Of a DNA stretch of 64,000 nt, positions 1 to 11,008 are shown piece after piece. Position 1 is the first letter of the stretch. Each line of letters starts with the position of its first letter. This DNA is from Setoptus koraiensis (taxonomy: Eukaryota; Arthropoda), in the NCBI GenBank assembly GCA_048013815.1, contig CM106586.1, positions 11,842,001 to 11,906,000 of the forward strand. The letters are read 5' to 3'. The notes under the pieces were generated by a model. It saw only the letters and a list, made by a program, of their open reading frames with translations. It searched no databases and was not told the DNA's origin. The translations under genes and the position numbers were made by a program.

Positions 1-91
1 CGACGTTGATTCTCTATATCTCACGAACAAGTAAGAATTTGAACACTCTTTTTTCACTGGTACAGCATGAGCATATGCTTGTTGTATTGCT

Positions 92-1126
92 TTAATGAAT
101 TGCTGCTAGAATACCATCTCTAGCACACTTTCTCACTCTCTTTTTGGTCGATGCAAAAGTTCGACGCGCGATGTCTTTGAGTAGGTATCTGTGGCAATAT
201 TTGATCCTTTTAATTAGATCTTCAATAGATTTCGGCTTTTCTTCGGTATCCCATACCTTGGACTTCAAGATTGACCAATAATCTTCTATGGGTCTGGCTT
301 GTGGCACGCAAGTTGGATTGTCATCCCAATTGACGAATTTTATCCCATTTTTGGTCAAAGCTTCAATGGTTGCTTTTGAATAGTGACATGAAGCTTTATC
401 CGGCCAGAATATATACTTACCATCGCCATGATGTTTCTTGATGAATCTGTGCAGCCTAGACAAGCACTCTTTTATGTAAAGCTCTGAGTTGAGAGCATTG
501 GGGCGCCTCATCACAAAGAGTTCTGATACTCCGCGCTCACTTCCGGCCAACCAAATCATCACTTTTTGGCAGAATTTCTTCCTCTGCTTGTATTTAATGG
601 CATCTGGAGTTCGATTAGAGTCCGAGGTGTAATAAACATTATTGGTATGGTCCTCAAGCTCAATGTAGCTCTCGTCATCATGAATGACACTCAGTCCTCG
701 GAACTGTCTCTCGAGTCGCGAACATTGAATCTCCGCTGTTCGGATGGAATTTTCATCTTTATAATAGGGACATTTGATCTTCTTCCTTGGTTTTATATTG
801 AGTTTAGTCTTCAAGGTTCTATCTACGTGTCTCCTATCACATCCTATTTGGCTGGCTGCTTTCCTAGCGCTGATATTGTCAGTGTTGTCGAATTGTTGTT
901 TCAAAGATTGGAGCACTTGTGGTGTCATCACAGACACAGGTCGACCAGAACCTGAACTTCTTTTGACTGATTGCCTTGATATGTATCTTGAGATGATGGC
1001 ATACACAGAACTCTGTGGAACTCCTTCATCTGTGAAGTGTTTCACAGTTTTTTGTTTATCTTGCTGGCCGTGATTTTCATAGTAGTGCGCTATGCGCTCG
1101 CGAAGTTGCTCTTGTTTAGAAGCCAT
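92..1126 (-). CDS. Tc1/mariner (IS630 superfamily) transposase, intact
   Basis: A 344-residue uninterrupted frame that should cut and paste its own element at TA sites. Two helix-turn-helix regions are visible (about residues 27-50 and 84-106), separated by a mariner-type GRP linker motif (GSGRP, residues 59-63). The catalytic triad reads DDES (D151), WPDKASCHY (D243) and PIEDYW (E281). The D-to-E spacing is 37 residues, the spacing described for the DD37E group rather than the DD34E of Tc1 or DD34D of mariner. It starts at an ATG (AAAAATGGCTTC context) 25 bp from the assembly gap and stops with TAA. The terminal inverted repeats could not be recognised: one side lies beyond or inside the gap, the other would fall in the first 91 bases or outside the window. 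The absence of breaks suggests recent activity. The superfamily call is secure; the subgroup rests on spacing alone. Confidence 0.9.
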   Translation of the reverse strand: MASKQEQLRERIAHYYENHGQQDKQKTVKHFTDEGVPQSSVYAIISRYISRQSVKRSSGSGRPVSVMTPQVLQSLKQQFDNTDNISARKAASQIGCDRRHVDRTLKTKLNIKPRKKIKCPYYKDENSIRTAEIQCSRLERQFRGLSVIHDDESYIELEDHTNNVYYTSDSNRTPDAIKYKQRKKFCQKVMIWLAGSERGVSELFVMRRPNALNSELYIKECLSRLHRFIKKHHGDGKYIFWPDKASCHYSKATIEALTKNGIKFVNWDDNPTCVPQARPIEDYWSILKSKVWDTEEKPKSIEDLIKRIKYCHRYLLKDIARRTFASTKKRVRKCARDGILAAIH

Positions 1127-1150
1127 TTTTTAAAAAATTTTTGCATAATA

Positions 1151-1650
1151 NNNNNNNNNNNNNNNNNNNNNNNNNNNNNNNNNNNNNNNNNNNNNNNNNN
1201 NNNNNNNNNNNNNNNNNNNNNNNNNNNNNNNNNNNNNNNNNNNNNNNNNNNNNNNNNNNNNNNNNNNNNNNNNNNNNNNNNNNNNNNNNNNNNNNNNNNN
1301 NNNNNNNNNNNNNNNNNNNNNNNNNNNNNNNNNNNNNNNNNNNNNNNNNNNNNNNNNNNNNNNNNNNNNNNNNNNNNNNNNNNNNNNNNNNNNNNNNNNN
1401 NNNNNNNNNNNNNNNNNNNNNNNNNNNNNNNNNNNNNNNNNNNNNNNNNNNNNNNNNNNNNNNNNNNNNNNNNNNNNNNNNNNNNNNNNNNNNNNNNNNN
1501 NNNNNNNNNNNNNNNNNNNNNNNNNNNNNNNNNNNNNNNNNNNNNNNNNNNNNNNNNNNNNNNNNNNNNNNNNNNNNNNNNNNNNNNNNNNNNNNNNNNN
1601 NNNNNNNNNNNNNNNNNNNNNNNNNNNNNNNNNNNNNNNNNNNNNNNNNN
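1151..1650. other. Assembly gap (500 N)
   Basis: Exactly 500 unknown bases. The round number suggests a placeholder of fixed or estimated size, so distances across it are not reliable. The gap hides the 5' flank of the mariner-type element and the rest of the neighbouring reading frame. Confidence 0.98.
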
Positions 1651-2019
1651 TGCAGTCCTTTTGCTAGTATATACATTGCGTTCCAGGACCTCGCTAAGGA
1701 CTCTCTTAATTTGCTCTCCAATCGCCCTCTGAAAGCTAACCGTACGAAACGCCAATGAGCTCGATGAAAATGCAGGGACGTCGTGCGAGCGCAAGTTTAG
1801 TTCCTTGTGTGCGGAATCCAATGAAAACAAATGGGAAATATCCGATGATCCCCTATAGGGGCCCGGCTCGAAGTCGACTAAATAAGGATCCACTCTATAA
1901 AAGTCCGATAGTAATAAGTGGTCTGAAAGCGCGTCTGGTATCCAGTTTGCAGCTCCGAACAATTTCGCTACCTCATCCAGTGCAAACAAGATACCTTTAC
2001 GTGCTTTTTCCAAATCCAT
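1651..2019 (-). CDS. Unrecognised protein, N-terminal part, runs into gap
   Basis: About 123 codons are open on the minus strand from an ATG in a good context (GAGCAATGG) at 2019 to the gap edge. The visible protein has an amphipathic N-terminal helix (starts MDLEKARKGILFALDEVAKL), then a mixed polar region and a further helical stretch with GEQIKRVLSEVLERN. Composition looks like ordinary soluble protein and there is no signal peptide. I do not recognise the family. It would be divergently arranged with the acyltransferase gene that starts at 2345. It could be a host 5' exon or part of a mobile element; the gap prevents a decision. Confidence 0.4.
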
Positions 2020-2344
2020 TGCTCGTTTTACTCCTCAACTACTGCGGGACAACTAAGTTTGAAATCTTTGCATTTTCATCGGATTACATTCGTAATATCG
2101 CGCTACTAGCGAAGATACTTTTTTTCAATCAGCGATCACTTCTTTTCCCTTCATTATTTGTCATTCAAGTTATATCTCATCTGATTCACATGCGAGACGA
2201 ACGTCGAGTGAACAACCAACAATTCTGATGCGGCGCGCGCTGTTTTCTGCTTGTCAACAAAATATTCGTGTATCGTTTGCTTGTGCATTAATTATATCAA
2301 AGCCACAGCTATGGAAGAGTCGAATGCATTCCAAAGTATGATTT

Positions 2345-5300
2345 ATGTCATCGCCATTGCCATTCAACATCTCATATCGGGACTGCATGAAATTATCAAC
2401 CACGATGAAACAGAGCGGCAAATTGGCGAAAGATTCATTGGTAATCTGGATAGTGACGATTGGCCTGACATGGATAATATTCATGGATGTCCAAATTTGC
2501 CAAGCAACTTTTCTGACCAGTGTATACAAATATTTGGCCCCTTACATAGATTATGAGCACAAATTTTTGCGACTTTATCCATTTCTATCTAGAATACCGG
2601 CGCATGAGAGGAGTGCATCATTTACAACATTGAAAGATTCCTGCTACAATGCTATGGTATCAGTGTATGATCAAGACTGGCAATTAGCCAATAATCACAC
2701 TTATTCCGATCTCAATAATGTTGAAACTCATTTGTATTCGTTAGAACGCCAAATGGATTTTGAAAATCTGTTTAAGCGCGACCACTCTTATAGTGACCTC
2801 AGAGACTTGACACAATCAGCTCTACCTGTTGCAAATCAAAGCTTGTGCTTTGAACAATTGAGCTGGCTGAGGGATAAGATCGTGAGAAACACTGCGACAT
2901 TGTTTGAGAAGGGCAAAAATAATATAGCATTGATGAGATATCTTGATTCGTTTGGTAGGCCAGAATCTGGCACTTACAGGGGCAACACCTATTGGTTGGG
3001 CTCATACGAACAGTGTATCAGAAGTCAAATCAATTATACTGTTCGCAATTCAATATTGTCCAACGGTAACGACAGTTCAGCTTCTACACTACACACTATT
3101 AAGGCGACGCTGAGCGCACCCAGCATGGCTACAAACAAAAATCCTAGTGTTCAAGACGGAACGGCAATCCCCATCCAGATGATGACAGTCTTGGAGCGCT
3201 TTGGCAAAATTCGTGGCCGTTATTGTCTGGCCAAGATACGCGCCAATTCATGGCCAAAAGACGACAATTTGTTATTGCCAAGGACAAGCATTAAATTTGG
3301 AATTTGTTTACCGGAAACTTGTGATACTTCATCAATGGCCAATTATTCAACATTGATTACGGATTTGGCTCTATCCAATTTTGCCACCTTCCTTCAATCC
3401 AGATATCAGCTTGTCGACATGTATTGCTTGCCCGACGACAGGAGTCCCGTTCGTCAGCTCAAGCGACCCTATGCACATATTTACATTACAATTGTTTCTC
3501 TCTGGTTGATATTGATAGTTATTAGCACAATAATTCATCGATATAAACTAAATCCAACAATGATGAATAGTATCGTTACATCGCCGTCATCTATTTCAAC
3601 TAAAAGGTCCGCTGCTGACAACGACCCATTCGAAGATCTAATGAATAGAACGGAGAAACAAGGAAATATATTTAAAAGTTTTTTTGGAATGTTCACTTCA
3701 AGATCAACAGCGAACCAGAACAACAGTAAGGTTGATGTTGGACATGGCAGCGACAACGCAGCTTCGACATCACGAGAAAATAGCCCTGCGACACATTTGA
3801 CCACCACAACAAAGACAATTGCCGGAAATCCATCTAGCACAACAAAGATGACACCACATTCTAATACTTTTTGGTCTCGAAGCAAGAACATGTACAATAT
3901 CTGTTGGTGTATTATTGTTAAATCATTGTCATTGGATCGCACAACTGAAAATTTTACATCTACATATAGGTATAAAAGTGAGTCTCGTATTAATTTAGCT
4001 GTTATCGATTCCACCAAGGTATTGTGCACTTTGATTTGTCTATTTTGTCACACAATCTTCTGGAACGAGGCAATTTATAAGACCTCCAGCGATGTTTTGC
4101 AAGGCGCCAATAGAAATCACATGAACATTACGACAAATATTGTTACCAAGGCAACGGATACATTTTTTCTGTTGGCTGGCATTTTAGCCGGCTACCTCAC
4201 AATGAAAAATCTCAATAATTATAATCTTAATGCAGTGATCTTGTTGAGACCTTACAATTGGTTCAATATAAATCTTAGAAAATTCCTGCGTCTGTCGCCA
4301 ACCTATATGATTGTCCACTGGTATAGCAAATATTTAGCTGTAAACACTGGTTCGGGTCCTTTATGGGACTACGGTACGGATACTGACTCCTTCCGGGGCA
4401 TGTGTATCCGTTCGCAATGGTTCCGTTCAATATTGTACTTGGCTAGCCTTGGAGAATCTTGGCCCTTATGTGGTGATCATCATTGGTTCGTAGTGTCCTA
4501 CTTGCAAATATTTATTGTGCTACCATTTATAATATTTGTTATAATCAAGTAAGTACTCTTGATCGAAATCTGAATTTAGCTTGAGTATAGAGATCATTTT
4601 AGACAGCATAATGTCAGTGGACATCGACCGCGATCCACCTGTATAATTGAGCGGATACCCCTATGTATTTGTCAGTTTCCATTCTGTTTCGGAGAACCGC
4701 CTCAAGCGGTAATCGGTGCGTCGTTTTTCGCCTGATTATCAATCGTGGGACCATTTGAAGTGAAAAAAAAAAAGATCGACTACTGATTTTGGGTCACAGT
4801 TAAGGTTGTCGCTATGCCGACTGTCTTTCGAGGGTATCATAAACATGATACATGAGAGGATAACTGTCTATATCCGATCTAGTGATAGCCCAAAAAGCCA
4901 AACTAGTCATCAGATGACATCTCTGCACAACTTTGTATGAAACTTTACATCACTTGTAACTGCTCTCTAATTCGTTTCGTCTTCACTATAACCACTACTA
5001 CTACTACTTTACAGATTCAGAAAATGGAATATAACGGCAACAGTTTCCATTCTGGTGGCTTGTTCGGCTTACAATTTGGGCAAGATGCAGTCACAAAGCG
5101 CGATAAATCTTGATTCATTTTCTCGTTATCCTACTGCTAGCTCGCTCATGTAAGTACATAACGACATATAGTCATTATATGGTAGTCTTATATATAATAG
5201 TGCCCCTCATCTAGTTTTGAATTTCATCTTGTTACAACCATGTCTATTGTTTGCGCGTATCGATCTCTCTGGACAATTCACCCGTCATATCACTAGCATG

Positions 5301-5993
5301 ACCAAGTATGCGTTAGCACCCTTCCGAGGGACCACATTGGGTATTGGTAGTGTTGCGCTCGGATCTCTTGCAGGATATTATATATATTTATTCGAGAAAC
5401 GCAGTATTCATGATTGGCCGAAATGGATGAGGGGTAAAATGTTCACATTAACTTGTTGCACACATTTGACACTAATCGTGTGGCCCATGATCAATAAAAT
5501 ACTTGCCGGCTTCGTAAGCGAACAAATAATAGAGAGAATTTTTGTTGGACAAGATACACAGAAAACATTGGCTTCAGGTGACTTTATAAACAATGTTACA
5601 GTGCAATCTATTCTTCATCCTATTTGGCTCATTTCACACACAATTATCATTGTGCGTTTAATCACCGATTTAGACAGAACAACCTGCTTAGGTAGATTAT
5701 TATCTCATAGTTATTGGACTATATTGAACAAGTTAACCTACTCTGTCTATCTGATTCATTACGAAGTGATCTACTATTCGTTGGCTACTCAATATGATAA
5801 TATGTCTACAAGATCGATGATTAAGATAGCCAAAGATGTTACATTTGTCTCTGTTGTCTCGCTCACAGCAGCCTTTTGTCTATACATACTGTTTGAGAGT
5901 CCAATAGACAGGCTGATTAAGGCAACGGTGTTCAGGCGTAGACTACCAGCACCTTTACTCAGCTCACACAAAAGTATTCGAAGCGACAAATGA
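2345..5993 (+). CDS. Nose resistant to fluoxetine (NRF-6)-like membrane acyltransferase
   Basis: Predicted exons 2345-4548, 5015-5149 and 5201-5993 (introns 466 and 51 bp, all GT-AG, phases agree), giving 1043 residues. Order: hydrophobic N-terminal signal/anchor (about 31-50), Cys-containing NRF domain (about 90-365) with the family signature DSFGRPESG...YWLGSYEQC at 201-224, first membrane helix about 376-397, a polar Ser/Thr-rich cytoplasmic linker (about 400-545), then an acyltransferase-3 domain from about 550 with the conserved His in LICLFCHTIFW (H569) and many membrane helices through the last exon. Members of this family are multi-pass membrane proteins; C. elegans NRF-6 acts in lipid/drug transport in intestine and epidermis. 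The start could instead be Met21 (2405), which would put the hydrophobic segment nearer the N terminus. The last exon is entered at 5201 rather than the nearer AG at 5214, because only the former keeps frame. Confidence 0.92.
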
Positions 5994-8303
5994 ATACAAT
6001 TAAAAAGATCAACAAACAAAGACAGACATTTGAAGGGCGTGATCTGGTATTATCTAGGTGATTTTGATGCCAATATCCCCTAGACTTCCACCCTCTGCCA
6101 TCTTTCTAATATCTTCCCCTGACTCCTATCAGTCACGTCTTCTCTTTTCTCATGAGTTTTCTCCATCTGTAAGTGTTCGAAGAAGATGTTGATTCCATCA
6201 ATGCTGCAATCTTCGAGGGATTTGCGAGCCGACTTTTCATAAATCATGGATCATGGACCGGCGATGTTACTGGCCGACGACTGTTGGTTCCAAGTCTACG
6301 TAGACCGATCTGGGGATGTATTAAATGAGTCATCGCCACTCTCATTTGTCGTATCAGACGGCATTTGACCATCGGGTTGAATCCCGTGTTTCTGTGTTAC
6401 GCCCATTTGAACACCATCTCGACCTACTTGAAGTTTTTATACAAAGTGTTTCAAACTCAACTCCCTATCTCTAAGCTTTGCTTTAAACGAGCTTGAAATC
6501 GCTCGATGTCAATTCGAATACACCTGAGAATCAAAAATCAATATTAAAAACTGTTTTTCCAGAGCAAGGGGTTGTCGTTGTTCGTGCGAGTCCGGTGCCA
6601 GAACTGGCGGAACTTGCGCTCATGTCGCAGCTTTGTTATTTTATTTAGCAGACATGAATGATAATTCGACCATCCGGAAGGATTACACTGCTTTTATACT
6701 CGATTCGAAAGCTGGAGGTTCTCGAGAACCAGATCAGGCTAGAGAACTTCAAGAGGCAGATGGAAGAAACACAAAAAAAAAGCAAAAAAAAAATTCTATA
6801 AAAAACATAAAATAAACAAAAAACAAAAAAATAAAAAAAGGTTGAATCAATCAACCAACCAACCAACTGACAACCAACTAACCAAAAGTTGACTCAATCA
6901 AACAACCATGAACACTTGCGAGTGGGCGAAATGATGACAAAAGGTTCCGACCCACTAGTTGGACCGAATAACTGATCGCCATTGATCTTGCTTGATGTTT
7001 CAGAAACTACAACGACTTATTATCAGTAACACTATATGATTATTCCATTAGAATAGCATTATTTTATGTAAAACGCTATACAAACATACGTGACTACCGA
7101 ATCAGTGCAACCAAACAAAACAAAAAATTTGAACACCTCTTGGTGTCTAGTTCCCGAGTTATCACGAAGTATTTGAGTTTGAAACACCGTGCTCTTATTC
7201 TCCATGATCCGCCAAGCGAGATTGTTGTCATCATGCTCGTCTGGTGGATGGAAATTCCGATGCAGTTGAAAAAATCAATTTCAATTTCGAAAGCAAACCT
7301 CTTTATTGCTGAGAATTAGAGAACGTTCGCTTGATTGTTTGTGCACATTGCAGTGAAGTGCCTGGATCATTTCTTATCGAGAACTCACTTTCATCAAATA
7401 TCGCATGATTTCACCATCAAGGTTGAGAGGTCATCTCAATTAATGTACTATGTGTCTGAATAACCGAGAAACCGATCATGTCATCACTAATCCACACAAT
7501 AAAATCGATTTGAATCATACAGAAATACAAAAACTCTGTGCTGCGTCTAATTCGTGTTGAGGACGCATCGGATAAGCCAATAATTCAACATTTTGCCGGA
7601 AATTAGGTTCTGAAAATCTGGTAGAATATAGCAAAAAGTCGGCAAAAAACGGGCACAGGAGTAGTGTATTCTTGCTCAGCTTGACCAGCCGGAAACAGAT
7701 AGGCTAATGCCATCTAATTCTGACACCACCACCTAACTAGGTTGCCTTGTTAGTGAAACTGACTCCAGCCTCGGGTATCGAGATAACCTCATGGATGCGC
7801 CCATCGAAAACACTCCCAGGGCATTTTTTCTCCCACCTAGCGATAAATGCGCGCCCGGGTACATGCTGGAAAAGACTACTTGCTTGGTCAGTATTTTCTC
7901 CGCCAAACTTACTACGGCCTCAAAGAATATAGAGAGATGTGAAGGAATTTCGATCTTCCTGCCAATCACAAAATTTCATTTCAATTCCTTAAGGTGAATT
8001 TTATGTTCTTTCAACTGTATGTAGGCGATTTCGAGATGTTCTAGATGATCAACTTCTGGGAATGTCATTAGGAAATTTACACGACTATAAATATACATAA
8101 CTTGCGATATTTGGCATTCCAAAGAAGTCCGCAATGTGACATAAAAATATGAATCGGTTTTCACATGCTCTACATAGAAGAGGTGAACTACTGTATGTTC
8201 GCTATATTTAGAAAAAGTTGTATCCGATCAACAAACATTACTCTCTGAAGCACTATGTAACAGAGGGGAGGGATGTTCTACAGGGTGGTCGCGATAAATT
8301 TTG
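5994..8303. other. Intergenic; no gene seen
   Basis: No convincing reading frame. There is an A-rich simple stretch followed by CCAA-type repeats at about 6770-6890. Short open frames here are hydrophilic, overlap on both strands and resemble nothing recognised. Confidence 0.6.
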
Positions 8304-8311
8304 TATATAAA
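8304..8311 (+). promoter_or_regulatory. TATA box for the secreted-protein gene at 8426
   Basis: TATATAAA lies 115 bp upstream of the ATG at 8426, leaving room for a start site near 8335 (TGACTCACTCTCATT, initiator-like TCA) and a 5' leader of about 90 bases. Inference from position and sequence only. Confidence 0.5.
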
Positions 8312-8425
8312 CATTGGACCATCCAAATGACTCACTCTCATTTCTGATTGCACGATTACAAAGGTTCAGAACTATTAAAGCTCAAGATATAATCCACCAG
8401 AGTGAAAAGAGGAATTAGCGCAATA

Positions 8426-8962
8426 ATGAACCATATACTGATTGATTTGGCTATTATTGCAGCAATCTTTGTTGTTGCCTGTCATGGTAAGAAATTGTCT
8501 GAATGTGAAATCTACTCACAAAACGTGGCTCTTGATATGGAAGGTAAAAATGAGGCTCTAGTTGAGTTTATCAAAGAGAATTGTCCATCAAAGCTTCTTT
8601 TGACACATATTCTATGGGTCAGGGTTGCCAACTCGCCACCACCACCTTCTCTCGTACAAAAACCCAACCTAAAACGGTTCAGATTGATGGATGAGCAAAA
8701 AGACGAACAAATTCGATGGTTGAACGAGGCGGAGAGTAAAGTATCCGAGTATTACTCGAAAGTGGTCGAAATGGCTACATCATCATCCACTACATCAACA
8801 GTTGGAGCTGTTGATTATCCCAGCTCAAGCGCCATCGATGACCTATTTGAAGAAGTTGATGAGGCCAATCTAGAGTCAATTGATCGGCATGCACTGGACT
8901 ACTTCTGGACACACAACGAAGATGAGAGCATTAAGAATTTTCTGCGCATTGCGGTTAGTTAA
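8426..8962 (+). CDS. Small secreted protein, unrecognised family
   Basis: A 178-residue single-exon frame. The first ATG is at 8426; the frame is open a little further upstream but without ATG. A signal peptide is clear: MNHILIDLAIIAAIFVVACH with likely cleavage after the CHG. The mature part has only two Cys (in SECEIY and ENCPSK), a PPPP run, a charged helical region (about 90-125) and an acidic C-terminal region containing YPSSSAIDDLFEEVDE. It is not a known venom or cuticle family to me. A TATA box lies upstream, and AATAAA occurs at about 9437, after a hairpin at 9022-9054. Part of its 3' coding region recurs in decayed form at 9150-9187. Confidence 0.75.
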   Translation: MNHILIDLAIIAAIFVVACHGKKLSECEIYSQNVALDMEGKNEALVEFIKENCPSKLLLTHILWVRVANSPPPPSLVQKPNLKRFRLMDEQKDEQIRWLNEAESKVSEYYSKVVEMATSSSTTSTVGAVDYPSSSAIDDLFEEVDEANLESIDRHALDYFWTHNEDESIKNFLRIAVS

Positions 8963-9021
8963 AAAATTTATAGGTTAGCATGATAAGCAAAAATCTCATT
9001 TAGTTGCTAGCCAATAGACAC

Positions 9022-9054
9022 AACAATCTGTCGATGTCAATCCGACAGATTGTT
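9022..9054. repeat. Perfect 12-bp inverted repeat (hairpin)
   Basis: Arms AACAATCTGTCG (9022-9033) and CGACAGATTGTT (9043-9054) with a 9-base loop, 60 bases after the stop codon of the secreted-protein gene and so probably in its 3' untranslated region. Confidence 0.85.
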
Positions 9055-9149
9055 CGCCGCTTATTGAAGCTTCTAACTTGACTGCTTTCATCATTTTATT
9101 GTCGTGCGTGGCGTGTTTGTTAATTCTTCTAGCCGCCATTTTGGAAAGT

Positions 9150-9187
9150 CCCAGCTCGAGCGTCATTGATAGCCTATTAAAAGAAGA
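9150..9187 (+). repeat. Decayed copy of part of the preceding gene
   Basis: The stretch matches 8818-8856 closely (TCCCAGCTCxAGCGxCATxGAT then CCTATT and AAGAAG), the part coding PSSSAIDDL in the gene above. The copy reads PSSSVIDSL, and a one-base length difference follows. Adjacent frames are not open enough to make a gene, so this is a tandem duplication remnant. Confidence 0.65.
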
Positions 9188-9526
9188 TGATTATGATAAC
9201 TTCGAATAGATGATAGGTTTTATTTCTGATGAGCAATTCGAAAACGTGACATTCGTCAGTTACTACTTCAATCAAACATTAACTCTTAAATTTGTCGATG
9301 TATTTTGTGTGCTTGGTCGAACAGATTTTTGGGGACTACAGTAAACTTGGAGGTTTTCAATATGAGAATTTGCGTACACACTGACCGAATCACTTTCAGA
9401 CAATTCGATGTTTGAAGAATAGCCATGCACAGCAAATAAACAATTACATTCTAGTCAGAATACAACTTTCCAGAGTTTGCATTTTATTATTTTTGTGAAT
9501 GGCGGTCTTAAGGCTTCAACGTCCGA

Positions 9527-11008
9527 TTAATCCGCGATTTTTTTCATTTCCAGCACAATAGTTTCTGAGGGATTGCTCAAGACTTGTCCGGAAGAAGCTA
9601 AAACTAGTTTGCTGGGTTTTATTAACTCAAATTTGTATCGCATCAGTAGCTCTGTTGCAATAAGTCGCATCTCAAGTAGCGCCAACTGGTAGCCTAGACA
9701 ATAGCGCTGACCAATGCCAAATGGTACAAAAGTACATGGATCAATCTTGCTCATATCGGCGAATCTCTCTGGATCGAATCTTTCCGGTTCTGGCCAATAG
9801 TCCGGTTCTCGGTGGATTATCCAGGCATGCGCAAGAACAACAACACCTTTCTTTATTGTCAGACCATCGACAGTGACATCTTCGGATGCCTCTCTTGTTA
9901 TAAATTGCAGCACTGCCGGGTATAGTCGCATTGTCTCATTTATGACCATCCTGAGATAGTTTGATTCGCAACCGTGCATCATTATGTCAGTCCTCAGTTT
10001 ATCCTGAATATCTTGATATTTTGCTAGACACCAGAAAAAGTAGGCTAGCGTAGTAGATGTTGTATCATATCCAGCAATCAGGAATGCCATGCAATTTCCG
10101 AGCACTTCCGTATCTGAAAATGAGCCTTCTTTGTGTAGTTGTACCATCTTCTCAAAGACATTGTGGCTCTTGGTTGTGTCGCAATTCTGTAATTTGCTCA
10201 TTTTAAGTCTTAATTGTCTCACAATGTGCCCTTGAATTCTGCCAACGGTGGCAAGAGTTGCCAGCAGCGAGCTTACGGATTTCAGTATCGGTAATTTATA
10301 TGACCATTGAACTATGGAACCATCACAATGTGCAAGAAATTCATCTAACATCGCAACATGTGGCTCGCTCTCCTTGATTTCAACGCCCTCAAAAGCAAGC
10401 GCCATCGATGAAATCAGATGCAGAGCTGTCGCCTTCATGAGATTTTGTATATCGACCAACATTGGCTGACCACTGGAGCTGGCTAGCTCGTGCTTGTCTT
10501 CCAAGTAGTTTTTTAACAAATGAACACTGTCGTCAATGAATTTCGTTCCTTCTTCACTTTTGAAACGAAACGAGCTAAATGCTGATGCTAATGCCTTACG
10601 CATACGCCTCCACTTGTTGTCGTTGGCGAACAATATGCTACTAGCAGTAGGCTCTACCTCTATTGGTAAGGGGCCCCGGTTCACAAATAAATTCTGCTTC
10701 TCTATGAGAAATTTTCGCAATAGCTTCGCGTCAGACATGACCAGTACTGGTATAAAGCCCATGAAATAACCAAAAACCTTTCCGTATTTCTCTCTCCATC
10801 CTGGTAAAACATGTAAATAGGAACTCTCCTTGGCCCAATCATTTAGATTTCCGTCCAGGAGTCTGGGTTCTGGTCCTGGTACAGATGACAACTTGAAAGT
10901 TTGGTAGAGCTTATGTCTATTGAAGGCGGCCAAAATCAGACGAAATATAACGAATGTCGCCAAACCCACAAAAATCTGCTGTAAGATAACAAAATTGCTG
11001 TCAATCAT
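9527..11008 (-). CDS. Cytochrome P450, CYP3 clan
   Basis: An intronless 493-residue frame, the normal length for a microsomal P450. N-terminal membrane anchor (about 6-28) is followed by the proline hinge VPGPEPR. Helix C reads NKWRRMRKAL, the oxygen-binding I helix AGYDTTS (about 312-318), the ExxR pair ETMR (358-361), PERF (413-416) and the haem loop FGIGQRYCLG (430-439) with Cys437 as the iron ligand. All key residues are present, so it should be an active monooxygenase on the endoplasmic reticulum, in the clan that in arthropods handles xenobiotics. The first ATG at 11008 was chosen; an upstream TTG is in frame. AATAAA on the minus strand (9483-9488) lies 39 bases past the stop. The substrate cannot be told from sequence. 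Confidence 0.95.
   Translation of the reverse strand: MIDSNFVILQQIFVGLATFVIFRLILAAFNRHKLYQTFKLSSVPGPEPRLLDGNLNDWAKESSYLHVLPGWREKYGKVFGYFMGFIPVLVMSDAKLLRKFLIEKQNLFVNRGPLPIEVEPTASSILFANDNKWRRMRKALASAFSSFRFKSEEGTKFIDDSVHLLKNYLEDKHELASSSGQPMLVDIQNLMKATALHLISSMALAFEGVEIKESEPHVAMLDEFLAHCDGSIVQWSYKLPILKSVSSLLATLATVGRIQGHIVRQLRLKMSKLQNCDTTKSHNVFEKMVQLHKEGSFSDTEVLGNCMAFLIAGYDTTSTTLAYFFWCLAKYQDIQDKLRTDIMMHGCESNYLRMVINETMRLYPAVLQFITREASEDVTVDGLTIKKGVVVLAHAWIIHREPDYWPEPERFDPERFADMSKIDPCTFVPFGIGQRYCLGYQLALLEMRLIATELLMRYKFELIKPSKLVLASSGQVLSNPSETIVLEMKKIAD

Noticed and set aside
1037-1758. Frames running through the N gap
   Set aside because: Unknown bases were simply counted as open; nothing can be concluded.
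6380-6400. T-loop-like GGGTTGAATCCCG suggesting a tRNA
   Set aside because: No A box or cloverleaf upstream, and the T-loop is one base off.
7733-7969. 78-codon minus-strand frame
   Set aside because: Overlapped by equal frames on the other strand, with no recognisable protein pattern.
9018-9209. Possible second exon with a membrane helix after the secreted-protein gene
   Set aside because: An initial reading gave a continuous hydrophobic frame, but on recounting the two halves lie in different frames, so no exon is claimed.
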